Source: Accumulibacter sp.
GTDB taxonomy: Bacteria; Pseudomonadota; Gammaproteobacteria; Burkholderiales; Rhodocyclaceae
Reading direction: 5' to 3'
NCBI GenBank assembly: GCA_003538495.1
Contig: DPSD01000711.1
Coordinates: 1 to 6,146 of the forward strand
DNA length: 6,146 bases
The notes under the pieces were generated by a model. The model did not search any database and was not told the origin of the DNA. It was given only the letters and a program-made list of their open reading frames with translations. The first letter of the stretch is position 1; each line of letters starts with the position of its first letter. Position numbers and translations under genes: made by a program. Positions 1 to 5,859 of this stretch are shown one piece after another.

Positions 1-713
1 GAAGCGAAACGCTCGGCGAGTTTGTCGTAGCGTGTAGCGATACGTCGAAATTGCTTGATGCGGCAGAAGAAGCGCTCGACTAGGTTGCGATTCTTGTAAA
101 GATGCTTATCGAACGGCCGTTGGACGAGACGATTGCTTCGCGGCGGTATCACGGCCTCGATGTTGTTGACGGCGAGGTGTTCGAGGATCTGGTCGGTGTC
201 GTAGGCCTTATCGGCGCTGACAGAGCCTGGTTGCAGGTCTTGTAGCAATGGCAGCGCTTGCGGACTGTCGCCGGCCTGCCCCCCGGTGAGCTGAAAGCGG
301 GCGAGCAAACCCAGCCCTTCAACCAAGGCGTGAATCTTCGTACTCAGTCCGCCGCGAGATCGCCCGAGTGCTTGCTCCCCCTTCTTCCTTGGTGCGCCCG
401 CGGCATGCTGATGAGCGCGGACGATGGTGGCGTCGAGGAACACCTCTTCGAAATCCGCCTCCTGGGCCAGGTGTGCGAAGAGGCGATGCCAGACTCCCCG
501 ACGCGACCAGCGGGCAAAGCGCTGATAGACCGCGTTCCAGGGTCCGAACTCCGGCGGCAGATCACGCCATGGGCTCCCGGTCCGCGCAATCCACAATACG
601 GCTTCGACAAACAGGCGATTATCGGCGGCCGTACGGCCAGGATCTCCGACTTTGCCCGGCAACAATGCCGCAATGCGTTCAAACTGATCGTCACGTAAGA
701 CCACGCGTGCCAT
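1..713 (-). CDS. IS5-family transposase, C-terminus cut by window edge
   Basis: DDE transposase that would cut and rejoin its own element. The minus-strand frame starts at the ATG at 713-711 and stays open for 237 codons to the window edge. An N-terminal DUF4096-like region (about residues 11-76) carries RTGSPWRDLPPEFGPWN. The DDE domain follows: D94 in FLDATIVRAH, the RSRGGLSTKIH block at 118-128, D168 in SADKAYDTD, and E213 in NLVERFFCRIKQFRRIATRYDK-type context. All three catalytic acids are present and no internal stop or frameshift is seen; only about 20 C-terminal residues should be missing for a family length near 255-260. The start is chosen because GGAG (722-719) lies 5 nt upstream and the protein begins MARVVLRDDQFERI, typical for the family. 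Overlapping frames on either strand here are shadows. Family assignment is firm; the subgroup (IS427 or IS1031-like) is a guess. Confidence 0.93.
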   Translation of the reverse strand, partial: MARVVLRDDQFERIAALLPGKVGDPGRTAADNRLFVEAVLWIARTGSPWRDLPPEFGPWNAVYQRFARWSRRGVWHRLFAHLAQEADFEEVFLDATIVRAHQHAAGAPRKKGEQALGRSRGGLSTKIHALVEGLGLLARFQLTGGQAGDSPQALPLLQDLQPGSVSADKAYDTDQILEHLAVNNIEAVIPPRSNRLVQRPFDKHLYKNRNLVERFFCRIKQFRRIATRYDKLAERFA

Positions 714-738
714 CCTGACTCCGCCCAAAAGTCAGGAT
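712..738 (-). promoter_or_regulatory. Hairpin covering transposase RBS and start codon
   Basis: A perfect 9-bp inverted repeat, ATCCTGACT (738-730) and AGTCAGGAT (720-712), flanks a 9-nt loop. In the mRNA the 3' arm contains part of the GGAG ribosome-binding site and the first two bases of the start codon. Any transcript entering from outside the element would contain both arms and hide the start. A transcript from the possible internal promoter would begin after or within the 5' arm and stay translatable. The pairing is seen directly; the regulatory role is inferred. Confidence 0.55.
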
Positions 739-763
739 ATAACCATAAAATCAGCAAGGTGAA
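736..763 (-). promoter_or_regulatory. Possible transposase promoter
   Basis: Reading the minus strand, TTCACC (763-758) and TATATC (741-736) are separated by 16 nt and match the sigma-70 consensus hexamers at 4 of 6 positions each. Transcription would begin near 729, inside the element and about 15 nt before the ATG. The match is modest; the AT-rich patch and position are the main support. Confidence 0.4.
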
Positions 764-770
764 CAGCCCC
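751..770 (-). repeat. Candidate terminal inverted repeat of the IS
   Basis: On the minus strand this segment begins GGGGCTGTTCACC and precedes the transposase start by about 40 nt, the expected position for an IS5-family end. The partner repeat is outside the window, so the call rests on position and general resemblance only. Confidence 0.45.
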
Positions 771-1297
771 TTGTTAACCGATTGAATTTTAAACGGTTTG
801 CGCTCTGTGAGTTCCCCGTGTCATTCTCAAACCTGATCAGCAGCAGACGTTGCCCAATGTCAGCGAAGCGCCACGACACGCGTGGCTGCGCGAAAGTTCA
901 TAGGCAATCGACTGATAGCGGTCACCCTTGGCCTCGATGCCGCGCTCGTTCGATGGACCGAGGGGGGGGCGCTGAGCATTCCGGCGTCGCTTGAATGTCA
1001 ACACACTCTAGTATGGACAATGCAAGCAGGGCGTTATTCTTCGCGCCCAAACGCTCTTGTGACGGCTTGCCGCCGCCATCAGGGGAACGAACCCGACCGG
1101 TCGAACTGCGCTCTGCGCAGCGGATGGCTTCTCTCGCCGCACCGGGCACACGCCTCGCGGAACGCCTGCAGTGCGCCTGGTCGCCGCCCCGCATTGAGGC
1201 GGCCAGGCGTTGCGGCGCACCAAGACAAGGCGCCAGTGCCAGGCGCCATTGCCAGACACCACCCCAGGCCACCCGCCAAGGCGCCGATTTTCCGTCT
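771..1297. other. Long region without a convincing gene
   Basis: This stretch separates the IS from the nasA promoter. Several open frames cross it, but none has a recognisable product or good ribosome-binding site, and the long frames on both strands are shadows that extend out of nasA. On the minus strand 837-1007 is open for 56 codons and contains a peptide-like stretch (GIEAKGDRYQSIAYEL), while another minus frame in the same place ends PMNFRAATRVVALR. They meet near a run of eight G (962-969), which may mark a decayed or frameshifted gene. I do not recognise the product. Confidence 0.5.
1229..1247. repeat. GGCGCC dyad upstream of nasA promoter
   Basis: GGCGCC occurs at 1229-1234 and 1242-1247, separated by 7 nt, giving a symmetric 19-bp element about 50 bp upstream of the -24 box. 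It could be an activator site for the sigma-54 promoter. Its spacing does not fit the NtrC consensus (GCAC, 7 nt, GTGC) and each half is itself a palindrome, so in GC-rich DNA it may be chance. Confidence 0.3.
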
Positions 1298-1301
1298 TGG
1301 C
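1275..1301. repeat. Inverted repeat overlapping the -24 element
   Basis: Arms GCCAAGGCG (1275-1283) and CGTCTTGGC (1293-1301) pair over 9 positions with one G-T wobble around a 9-nt spacer. The right arm includes most of the -24 box of the sigma-54 promoter. Because it lies upstream of the predicted transcript start it is unlikely to act as an RNA hairpin for that transcript. As DNA it could be an operator, or it could be chance. Confidence 0.4.
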
Positions 1302-1312
1302 ACAGCTGTTGC
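1298..1312 (+). promoter_or_regulatory. Sigma-54 (-24/-12) promoter for nasA
   Basis: TGGCAC (1298-1303), a 5-nt spacer and TTGC (1309-1312) reproduce the RpoN consensus. The invariant GG and GC doublets are 10 nt apart, as required. Transcription would begin near 1323-1325, leaving a leader of about 20 nt that still includes the AGGAG/GGAG ribosome-binding sequence ahead of nasA. Sigma-54 promoters need an enhancer-binding activator, and NtrC is the usual one for nitrogen assimilation genes; this fits the gene it precedes. No perfect NtrC site is visible upstream. Confidence 0.8.
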
Positions 1313-1344
1313 TTTGCACCAGCAGGAGCGGAGCAAAAAAAACC

Positions 1345-4098
1345 ATGAACAAGCCAGTCAAGTCCACCTGTTGTTACTGCGGCGTCGGCTGCGGGCTGCT
1401 GATCGAAACCGACGGCGGGCAGATCGTCGGCGTGCGCGGCGACCCCGACCATCCGGCCAACGCCGGTCGTCTGTGCACCAAGGGCGCGTCGCTGCATCTC
1501 ACGGCGCGTCCCGACTATCGCCTGCTGTACCCCGAACTGCGCCGGCAACGCCATCTGCCGCGCCAGCGTGTCGGCTGGGACGAGGCGCTGACGCATGCCG
1601 CCGAGCGATTCGCCGAGGTCATCGCCGCGCACGGTCCCGACAGCGTCGCTTTCTACATTTCCGGGCAACTGCTCACCGAGGACTACTACGTTTTCAACAA
1701 GCTGGCCAAGGGACTGATCGGCACCAACAATGTCGATACCAACTCGCGCCTGTGCATGTCCTCGGCGGTGGCCGGCTACAAACAGACGCTAGGCGCCGAC
1801 GCGCCGCCGTGCTGCTACGAGGATATCGCGCTCACCGACTGCCTGCTGATCGCTGGCGCCAACCCGGCGGTCGCGCATCCGATCGTCTTCCGCCGCATCG
1901 AGGATGCACGTGCCGCCAATCCGGAGTTGCGGATCATCGTCATCGATCCGCGCCGCAGCGAAACCGCCGAGATCGCCGACCTGCACCTGCCGCTCAAGCC
2001 GGGCACCGACATCGCGCTCTACATGGGCCTGCTGCACGTGCTGCTGGCCGAGGAACTGGTCGATCGCGACTACATCACCGCCCATACCGAGGGCTTTGCC
2101 GCACTCGAAGAGAGCGTTGCCGCCTACCCGCCAGCGGTCGTTGCCGAAATCTGCGCGCTCGCCGAGGCCGAGATCGTCCAGGCCGCACGCTGGTTCGGCA
2201 AGGCCGCAGCGGCGCTGTCGCTGTACTGCCAGGGGCTCAACCAGTCAGCGCACGGGACGCACAACAACGCGGCGCTGATCCACCTGCATCTGGCCACCGG
2301 ACAGATCGGTCGCCCGGGCGCCGGCCCGTTCTCGCTGACCGGCCAGCCGAATGCGATGGGTGGCCGCGAAGTCGGCGGCCTGGCCAACCTGCTTTCCGCG
2401 CACCGCGACCTGGCCAACCCCGAACACCGCGCCGAAGTGGCGCGCTTGTGGGGCGTGCCGTCGGTACCCGCGCAGCCCGGCAAGGCGGCGGTCGAACTCT
2501 TCGCAGCGCTCAAGCGCGGCGAAATCAAGGCCGTGTGGATCGCGTGCACCAACCCCGCGCACTCGCTGCCCGACCAGAACGAAGTTCGCGCGGCGCTGCA
2601 GGCCGCCGATTTCGTCGTCCTGCAGGAGGCGTACGGCAACACCGACACCGCTGCCTACGCCGACCTGATGCTGCCGGCGACGACATGGGGAGAAAAGGAA
2701 GGGACGGTCACCAACTCCGAGCGCTGCATCACCCACCTGACGCCGGCGGTCGCCCGACCGGGAGAGGCGCGACCCGACTGGGAGATCGTCGTAGACTTCG
2801 CGCGCCGGCTCGGCGCCCGGCTCGAACACCCGCTGACTGGGCAGCTGTTCCCCTACAGCGGACCCGAGGCGATCTTCAACGAGCATCGCGAAAGCACCCG
2901 CGGGCGCGACCTCGACATCACCGGCATCAGCTATGCCCTGCTCGACGAGGCCGGCCCGCAGCAGTGGCCACTGCCCGAGGGCGCCAGCAGCGGCCGTCGG
3001 CGCCTGTACACCGACGGCGTGTTCCCGACACCTGGCGGCCGCGCCCGCTTCGTCAAGGTCGACCACCGGCCGACCGCCGAAGCCACCGACGCCGCCCACC
3101 CGATCGCCCTCTTGTCGGGCCGCCTGCGCGATCAGTGGCACGGCATGAGCCGCACCGGCACCGTCGCCCGACTGTTCAATCTCGACGACGAACCGCTGCT
3201 CTCGATGCACCCCGCCGACCTGCGCCAGCGCGGCCTCGCCGGCGGCGACCTGGTACGGGTGGCCAACCCGCGCGGCGACGTGCACGTGCGCGTCCAAGCG
3301 GACGCCGGTCTGGTGCGTGGCCGCGCGTGGCTGCCGATGCACTGGGGCAGCCAGTTCATGAACAGCGCTGGCGTCAACGCGCTGACGCTGTCGACCTGCG
3401 ACCCCTTCTCGCAGCAACCCGAACTCAAGCACGCCGCCGTCGCCGTCGAAAAGGCCGATCTGCCCTGGCAACTGGTGATTCTGCGCAAGACCGGCGCCGG
3501 CGAACTGGCAGCCCTTCGCCTGCTCGCCAAGGCGCGCGAGCTGCTGCCCGAATTCACCTTCGCCACCGTCGGCCTCTACGGCCGCGACCAGCCGCTGGTG
3601 GTCTTCCGCGCGGCGCATGCGGAAGCGCTACCGGAAAACCGGTTGCTGCAGATCGACGCCCTGTTCGGTCTCGGCGCCGAGCATGCGGCGATCGTCTATG
3701 CCGATCAACGCCGCCAGATCAGCAAGCGCGCGGTCGCCCCGGACGGCAAGTTGATCGGCGTTCGTCTGGCCGGCGAGACGCAGGCGCAGTCCTGGCTCAA
3801 GGAGGTGATGGCCGACGAGGCCAACGATGGCGACTCCGGGCTCGACCCCGCGCTGATCCGCTGGGCGGTCGCACCGATCGGCAGGCGACCCGGCAAGCTG
3901 CCACAGCGCAGCCGCACCGTCTGCAACTGCGCCGACGTCAGCGAAGCGCAGATCATCGCCGACGTCGGCGCCGGCGCGACGCTGGCGCTGCTGCAGGAAA
4001 AGCGGAAATGCGGTACCTTCTGCGGCTCGTGTCTGCCGCAACTGCGGCAGATCATCGCCAGTCAGGCCGAGACTGCCGCCAGCGCGCAGCCAGCCTGA
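1345..4098 (+). CDS. nasA: Assimilatory nitrate reductase, catalytic subunit (Mo/Fe-S)
   Basis: Reduces nitrate to nitrite in the cytoplasm, the first step of nitrate assimilation. The 917-residue protein starts with a [4Fe-4S] domain whose ligands are C9, C12, C16 and C44 (CCYCGVGCG and LCTKG). The molybdopterin oxidoreductase domain follows, with C137 in NSRLCMSS as the likely Mo ligand, as in the Nap/Nas group. The dinucleotide-binding domain runs from about residue 585 to 700 (WHGMSRTG, then DPFSQQPELKH at 686-696). A Bfd-like [2Fe-2S] domain at about 858-905 has C860, C862, C893 and C896. That tail separates NasA from formate dehydrogenases and periplasmic NapA, and there is no Tat or other signal. 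The ATG at 1345 is chosen over upstream in-frame starts because GGAG (1330-1333) precedes it, it begins directly before the first Cys motif, and earlier starts would lie upstream of the predicted transcript start. The electron-donor subunit and nitrite reductase are not in the window. ybiB follows after 28 nt. Confidence 0.95.
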   Translation: MNKPVKSTCCYCGVGCGLLIETDGGQIVGVRGDPDHPANAGRLCTKGASLHLTARPDYRLLYPELRRQRHLPRQRVGWDEALTHAAERFAEVIAAHGPDSVAFYISGQLLTEDYYVFNKLAKGLIGTNNVDTNSRLCMSSAVAGYKQTLGADAPPCCYEDIALTDCLLIAGANPAVAHPIVFRRIEDARAANPELRIIVIDPRRSETAEIADLHLPLKPGTDIALYMGLLHVLLAEELVDRDYITAHTEGFAALEESVAAYPPAVVAEICALAEAEIVQAARWFGKAAAALSLYCQGLNQSAHGTHNNAALIHLHLATGQIGRPGAGPFSLTGQPNAMGGREVGGLANLLSAHRDLANPEHRAEVARLWGVPSVPAQPGKAAVELFAALKRGEIKAVWIACTNPAHSLPDQNEVRAALQAADFVVLQEAYGNTDTAAYADLMLPATTWGEKEGTVTNSERCITHLTPAVARPGEARPDWEIVVDFARRLGARLEHPLTGQLFPYSGPEAIFNEHRESTRGRDLDITGISYALLDEAGPQQWPLPEGASSGRRRLYTDGVFPTPGGRARFVKVDHRPTAEATDAAHPIALLSGRLRDQWHGMSRTGTVARLFNLDDEPLLSMHPADLRQRGLAGGDLVRVANPRGDVHVRVQADAGLVRGRAWLPMHWGSQFMNSAGVNALTLSTCDPFSQQPELKHAAVAVEKADLPWQLVILRKTGAGELAALRLLAKARELLPEFTFATVGLYGRDQPLVVFRAAHAEALPENRLLQIDALFGLGAEHAAIVYADQRRQISKRAVAPDGKLIGVRLAGETQAQSWLKEVMADEANDGDSGLDPALIRWAVAPIGRRPGKLPQRSRTVCNCADVSEAQIIADVGAGATLALLQEKRKCGTFCGSCLPQLRQIIASQAETAASAQPA

Positions 4099-4126
4099 GC
4101 ACCGCACCGAAGGAGGCTGGGACTGC

Positions 4127-5110
4127 ATGGATTTGGCGGCGTTGATCAGGGAAATCGGGCGCGGTGCCGAAGGCGCCCGCGACATCTCGCGGGCCGATGC
4201 ACTGCAGCTCTACGGCGCGATTCTCGACGGCCAGGTGCCGGAACTCGAACAGGGTGCCATTGCCATCGCCCTGCGCATGAAGACCGAAACGGTAGACGAG
4301 ATGGCCGGCTTTCTGGCCGCAGCCAACGAACGCCTGCCGGCGCTGCAACGCCCGGCCGGGCCGCTCCGCCCGATCGTCATCCCGACCTACAATGGCGCCC
4401 GCCGGAGCGCCAATCTGACGCCTCTGCTGACCCTGCTGCTGCAGCGCTTCGGCGTGCCGGTGCTGGTGCACGGCCTCAGCGACGACTATGGGCGAGTCAC
4501 CAGCGAGCAGATTTTCACCGCGTTCGGCGTGCCCCCTTGTACCAGCGTTGCGCAGGCGCAGCTGGCGATGGATGACGGCGGTCTGGCCTACCTGCCCTTG
4601 CCACTGCTCGCTCCGGGCCTCGACCGACAGCTGGCCCTGCGCAGCCGTCTCGGCCTGCGCAACAGCGCGCACAGTCTGGTCAAGATGCTCGACCCGTTCC
4701 ACGGGAACTCGCTGCTGCTCGCGGCAGCGACCCACCCCGACTACATCACCAGCATGCGCACCATCCTGACCATCGGCGGCGCGCATGCGCTGTTGCTGCG
4801 TGGCACCGAAGGCGAACCCTTTGCCAACCCCAAACGCCGGCCAGTGATCGAGCACCTGCACGACGGCATCAGCGAAGTCCTCTTCGAAGCCGAGCGCGAC
4901 AGCCTCCGCGTGCTGCCGCAACTGCCCGAGACCTGCGACGCCAGCGCGACAGTCGTCTGGATGCGCGGCGTGCTCGCCGGCGAAGCCCCGCTGCCGACCC
5001 CGATCGCCGATCAACTCGCCTGCTGCCTCTACGCCTGCGGCCGTGCCAGCGACGTCAACCAGGCGAAAGCACTGGTCGCGGTCGATAGCAAGGCCCTCGC
5101 GTGCGGCTGA
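4127..5110 (+). CDS. ybiB: YbiB-type TrpD2 family DNA-binding protein
   Basis: The 327-residue protein has the fold of anthranilate phosphoribosyltransferase (TrpD): a helical N-terminal domain (about 1-70) and a C-terminal alpha/beta domain. The catalytic glycine motif of true TrpD (GTGGD) is replaced by IPTYNGARRSAN at 85-96, so tryptophan biosynthesis is unlikely. VPVLVHG (110-116), LGLRNSAHSLVKMLDP (175-190) and RGTEGEP (225-231) mark the TrpD2/YbiB branch. E. coli YbiB (about 320 residues) is reported to bind nucleic acid without sequence preference and without phosphoribosyltransferase activity; its cellular role is unclear. The ATG is supported by AGGAGG (4111-4116) 10 nt upstream. It starts 28 nt after nasA with no terminator between, so the two are probably cotranscribed from the sigma-54 promoter. 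Databases often label such genes glycosyl transferase or anthranilate phosphoribosyltransferase. The link to nitrate assimilation is by position only. Confidence 0.88.
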   Translation: MDLAALIREIGRGAEGARDISRADALQLYGAILDGQVPELEQGAIAIALRMKTETVDEMAGFLAAANERLPALQRPAGPLRPIVIPTYNGARRSANLTPLLTLLLQRFGVPVLVHGLSDDYGRVTSEQIFTAFGVPPCTSVAQAQLAMDDGGLAYLPLPLLAPGLDRQLALRSRLGLRNSAHSLVKMLDPFHGNSLLLAAATHPDYITSMRTILTIGGAHALLLRGTEGEPFANPKRRPVIEHLHDGISEVLFEAERDSLRVLPQLPETCDASATVVWMRGVLAGEAPLPTPIADQLACCLYACGRASDVNQAKALVAVDSKALACG

Positions 5111-5228
5111 TGGCGTAGCGTAGCCCACCGGCGGCGACGTGGCCGCGCTGCCCGCTCCCGGCAGGCGCCGCGACGCGATCGGCAGGGTCACCTTCCCCGA
5201 ACACTTCCCGCCCCACGAGAGTACCCAC

Positions 5229-5627
5229 ATGAAGCGACAACGAGCCACCGTCATCGTCGAGGTCGACGGCAAAATCCTGCTGGTTGAAAACCGCGGCGGA
5301 CTGATCCTGCTGCCAGGAGGCGGCATCAATCCGCAGGAATCGGGCCTGCACGCCGCCGCCCGCGAACTCGCCGAAGAAACCTGCCTGATCGCGGACTCGC
5401 TGCAATTCCTGTTCAGCCACGAGTCGCAGACCAATTGGCACCACGTCTTCCACGCCTCCGCATCCGGAACACCGCTCGCCGGAGACGACGCAGCGGCCCT
5501 GCAGTACTTCGATCAGGACGACCTGACGCTCAGCGGCAGGATGTCGGCGGCGACCCGAGAGATCCTCGAACGCTTCCTCGGCAATCGCCGCGAGTCCGAT
5601 TGCCTGTGTTATGGCTCGCGCTGTTGA
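5229..5627 (+). CDS. Nudix hydrolase (small, substrate unknown)
   Basis: A 132-residue, single-domain Nudix protein, expected to hydrolyse a nucleoside diphosphate linked to another group with Mg2+. The Nudix box covers residues 31-53: G31, E37, R45-E46-L47 and E49-E50 are in register (GX5EX7REUXEE), preceded by LLPGGG. The usual glycine near the end of the box is C52. An N-terminal strand (RATVIVEVDGKILLVENRGG) and a C-terminal helix complete the fold. The ATG at 5229 is preferred because it opens directly on the first strand, although its Shine-Dalgarno (GAGAG, about 5218-5222) is weak. A GTG at 5139 would add 30 residues with no resemblance to the family. The gene lies 118 nt after ybiB on the same strand, so cotranscription is possible but not evident. 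The substrate cannot be deduced. Confidence 0.88.
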   Translation: MKRQRATVIVEVDGKILLVENRGGLILLPGGGINPQESGLHAAARELAEETCLIADSLQFLFSHESQTNWHHVFHASASGTPLAGDDAAALQYFDQDDLTLSGRMSAATREILERFLGNRRESDCLCYGSRC

Positions 5628-5674
5628 TCTGATCGCCTCAACGACGGCAACCGCTCCCGCCATCTCCGTCAGCA

Positions 5675-5705
5675 CAAGCTGGCTGGCTTCGCACTCACCA
5701 GCTTG
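5675..5705. repeat. 8-bp perfect inverted repeat, 15-nt spacer
   Basis: CAAGCTGG (5675-5682) and CCAGCTTG (5698-5705) are exact complements. It lies 48 nt after the Nudix stop and could form a stem at the 3' end of that transcript, though no T run follows. Confidence 0.5.
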
Positions 5706-5773
5706 CCGTGCCGGCCGTCACTGTCATGGGCAATCACGGCACCTTGCGGTGGCTCCGGTTGGTGAGCACGAAG
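5687..5773. repeat. Long imperfect inverted repeat with nested arms
   Basis: CTTCGCACTCACCAG (5687-5701) and TTGGTGAGCACGAAG (5759-5773) pair at 12 of 15 positions. Nested inside, TGCCGTG (5704-5710) and CACGGCA (5735-5741) pair perfectly. The whole could form one roughly 87-nt branched fold on either strand. The left arm shares bases with the 5675-5705 repeat, so the two structures compete. Possible meanings are a small RNA, a repetitive extragenic element or a remnant of a mobile-element end; nothing here decides between them. Confidence 0.4.
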
Positions 5774-5859
5774 TGAGTAAATTCGTGGGAGTGTCGAGGT
5801 GCGATCTATGATGACTTGGACGGAGGGCCGCAGGAGGATAGGGCGTGAATCGGCGGAGA

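Larger units (their letters stand above)
1..770 (-). mobile_element. IS5-family insertion sequence, one end in window
   Basis: Insertion sequence containing the minus-strand transposase. The end proximal to the transposase start is placed at about 770, where the minus strand reads GGGGCTGTTCACCTTGCTGA, the kind of short terminal repeat placed just upstream of the transposase in this family. The other end lies outside the window, so neither the terminal-repeat match nor the target duplication can be verified and the exact boundary may be off by several bases. Base composition is less GC-rich than in nasA, which fits transferred DNA. Confidence 0.8.
5628..5859. other. Repeat-rich gap between convergent genes
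   Basis: No gene is supported in this 232-bp stretch between the Nudix gene and the oppositely directed helicase gene. Frames of about 65 codons on each strand have no recognisable product and no clear ribosome-binding site. It holds three inverted repeats, listed separately, but no stem followed by a T run, so a classical intrinsic terminator is not visible for either gene. Confidence 0.55.

Noticed and set aside
344..757. 137-codon minus-strand frame beginning before the transposase
   Set aside because: It is in a different frame from the family-matching transposase and has no recognisable domain; it is a shadow of the DDE frame.
1229..1301. Two-hairpin ANTAR (NasT-type) leader ahead of nasA
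   Set aside because: The loops are 7 and 9 nt and not the expected hexaloops, and both structures lie upstream of the likely transcript start set by the sigma-54 promoter.
1315..1331. NtrC-like half site TGCACCA
   Set aside because: Only one half matches and it lies at the transcript start, not in the upstream enhancer position.
2245..3618. 457-codon minus-strand frame inside nasA
   Set aside because: Antisense shadow of a GC-rich gene; no domain recognised.
882..4145. Very long plus-strand open frame (over 1000 codons)
   Set aside because: It overlaps nasA in another frame; the translation is arginine-, alanine- and proline-rich low-information sequence, as expected for a shadow in GC-rich DNA. 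nasA's own frame carries all the motifs.
5146..5175. Stem-loop after ybiB as a terminator
   Set aside because: A bulged GC-rich stem is possible but no T run follows, and such pairings are frequent by chance at this GC content.
5139..5228. GTG start adding 30 residues to the Nudix protein
   Set aside because: The extension has no resemblance to Nudix proteins, and the ATG at 5229 opens directly on the first predicted strand.
4052..5434. 460-codon minus-strand frame opposite ybiB and the Nudix gene
   Set aside because: It spans two plus-strand genes with clear motifs and is rich in Gly, Ala, Arg and Gln, as expected for antisense of GC-rich coding sequence.
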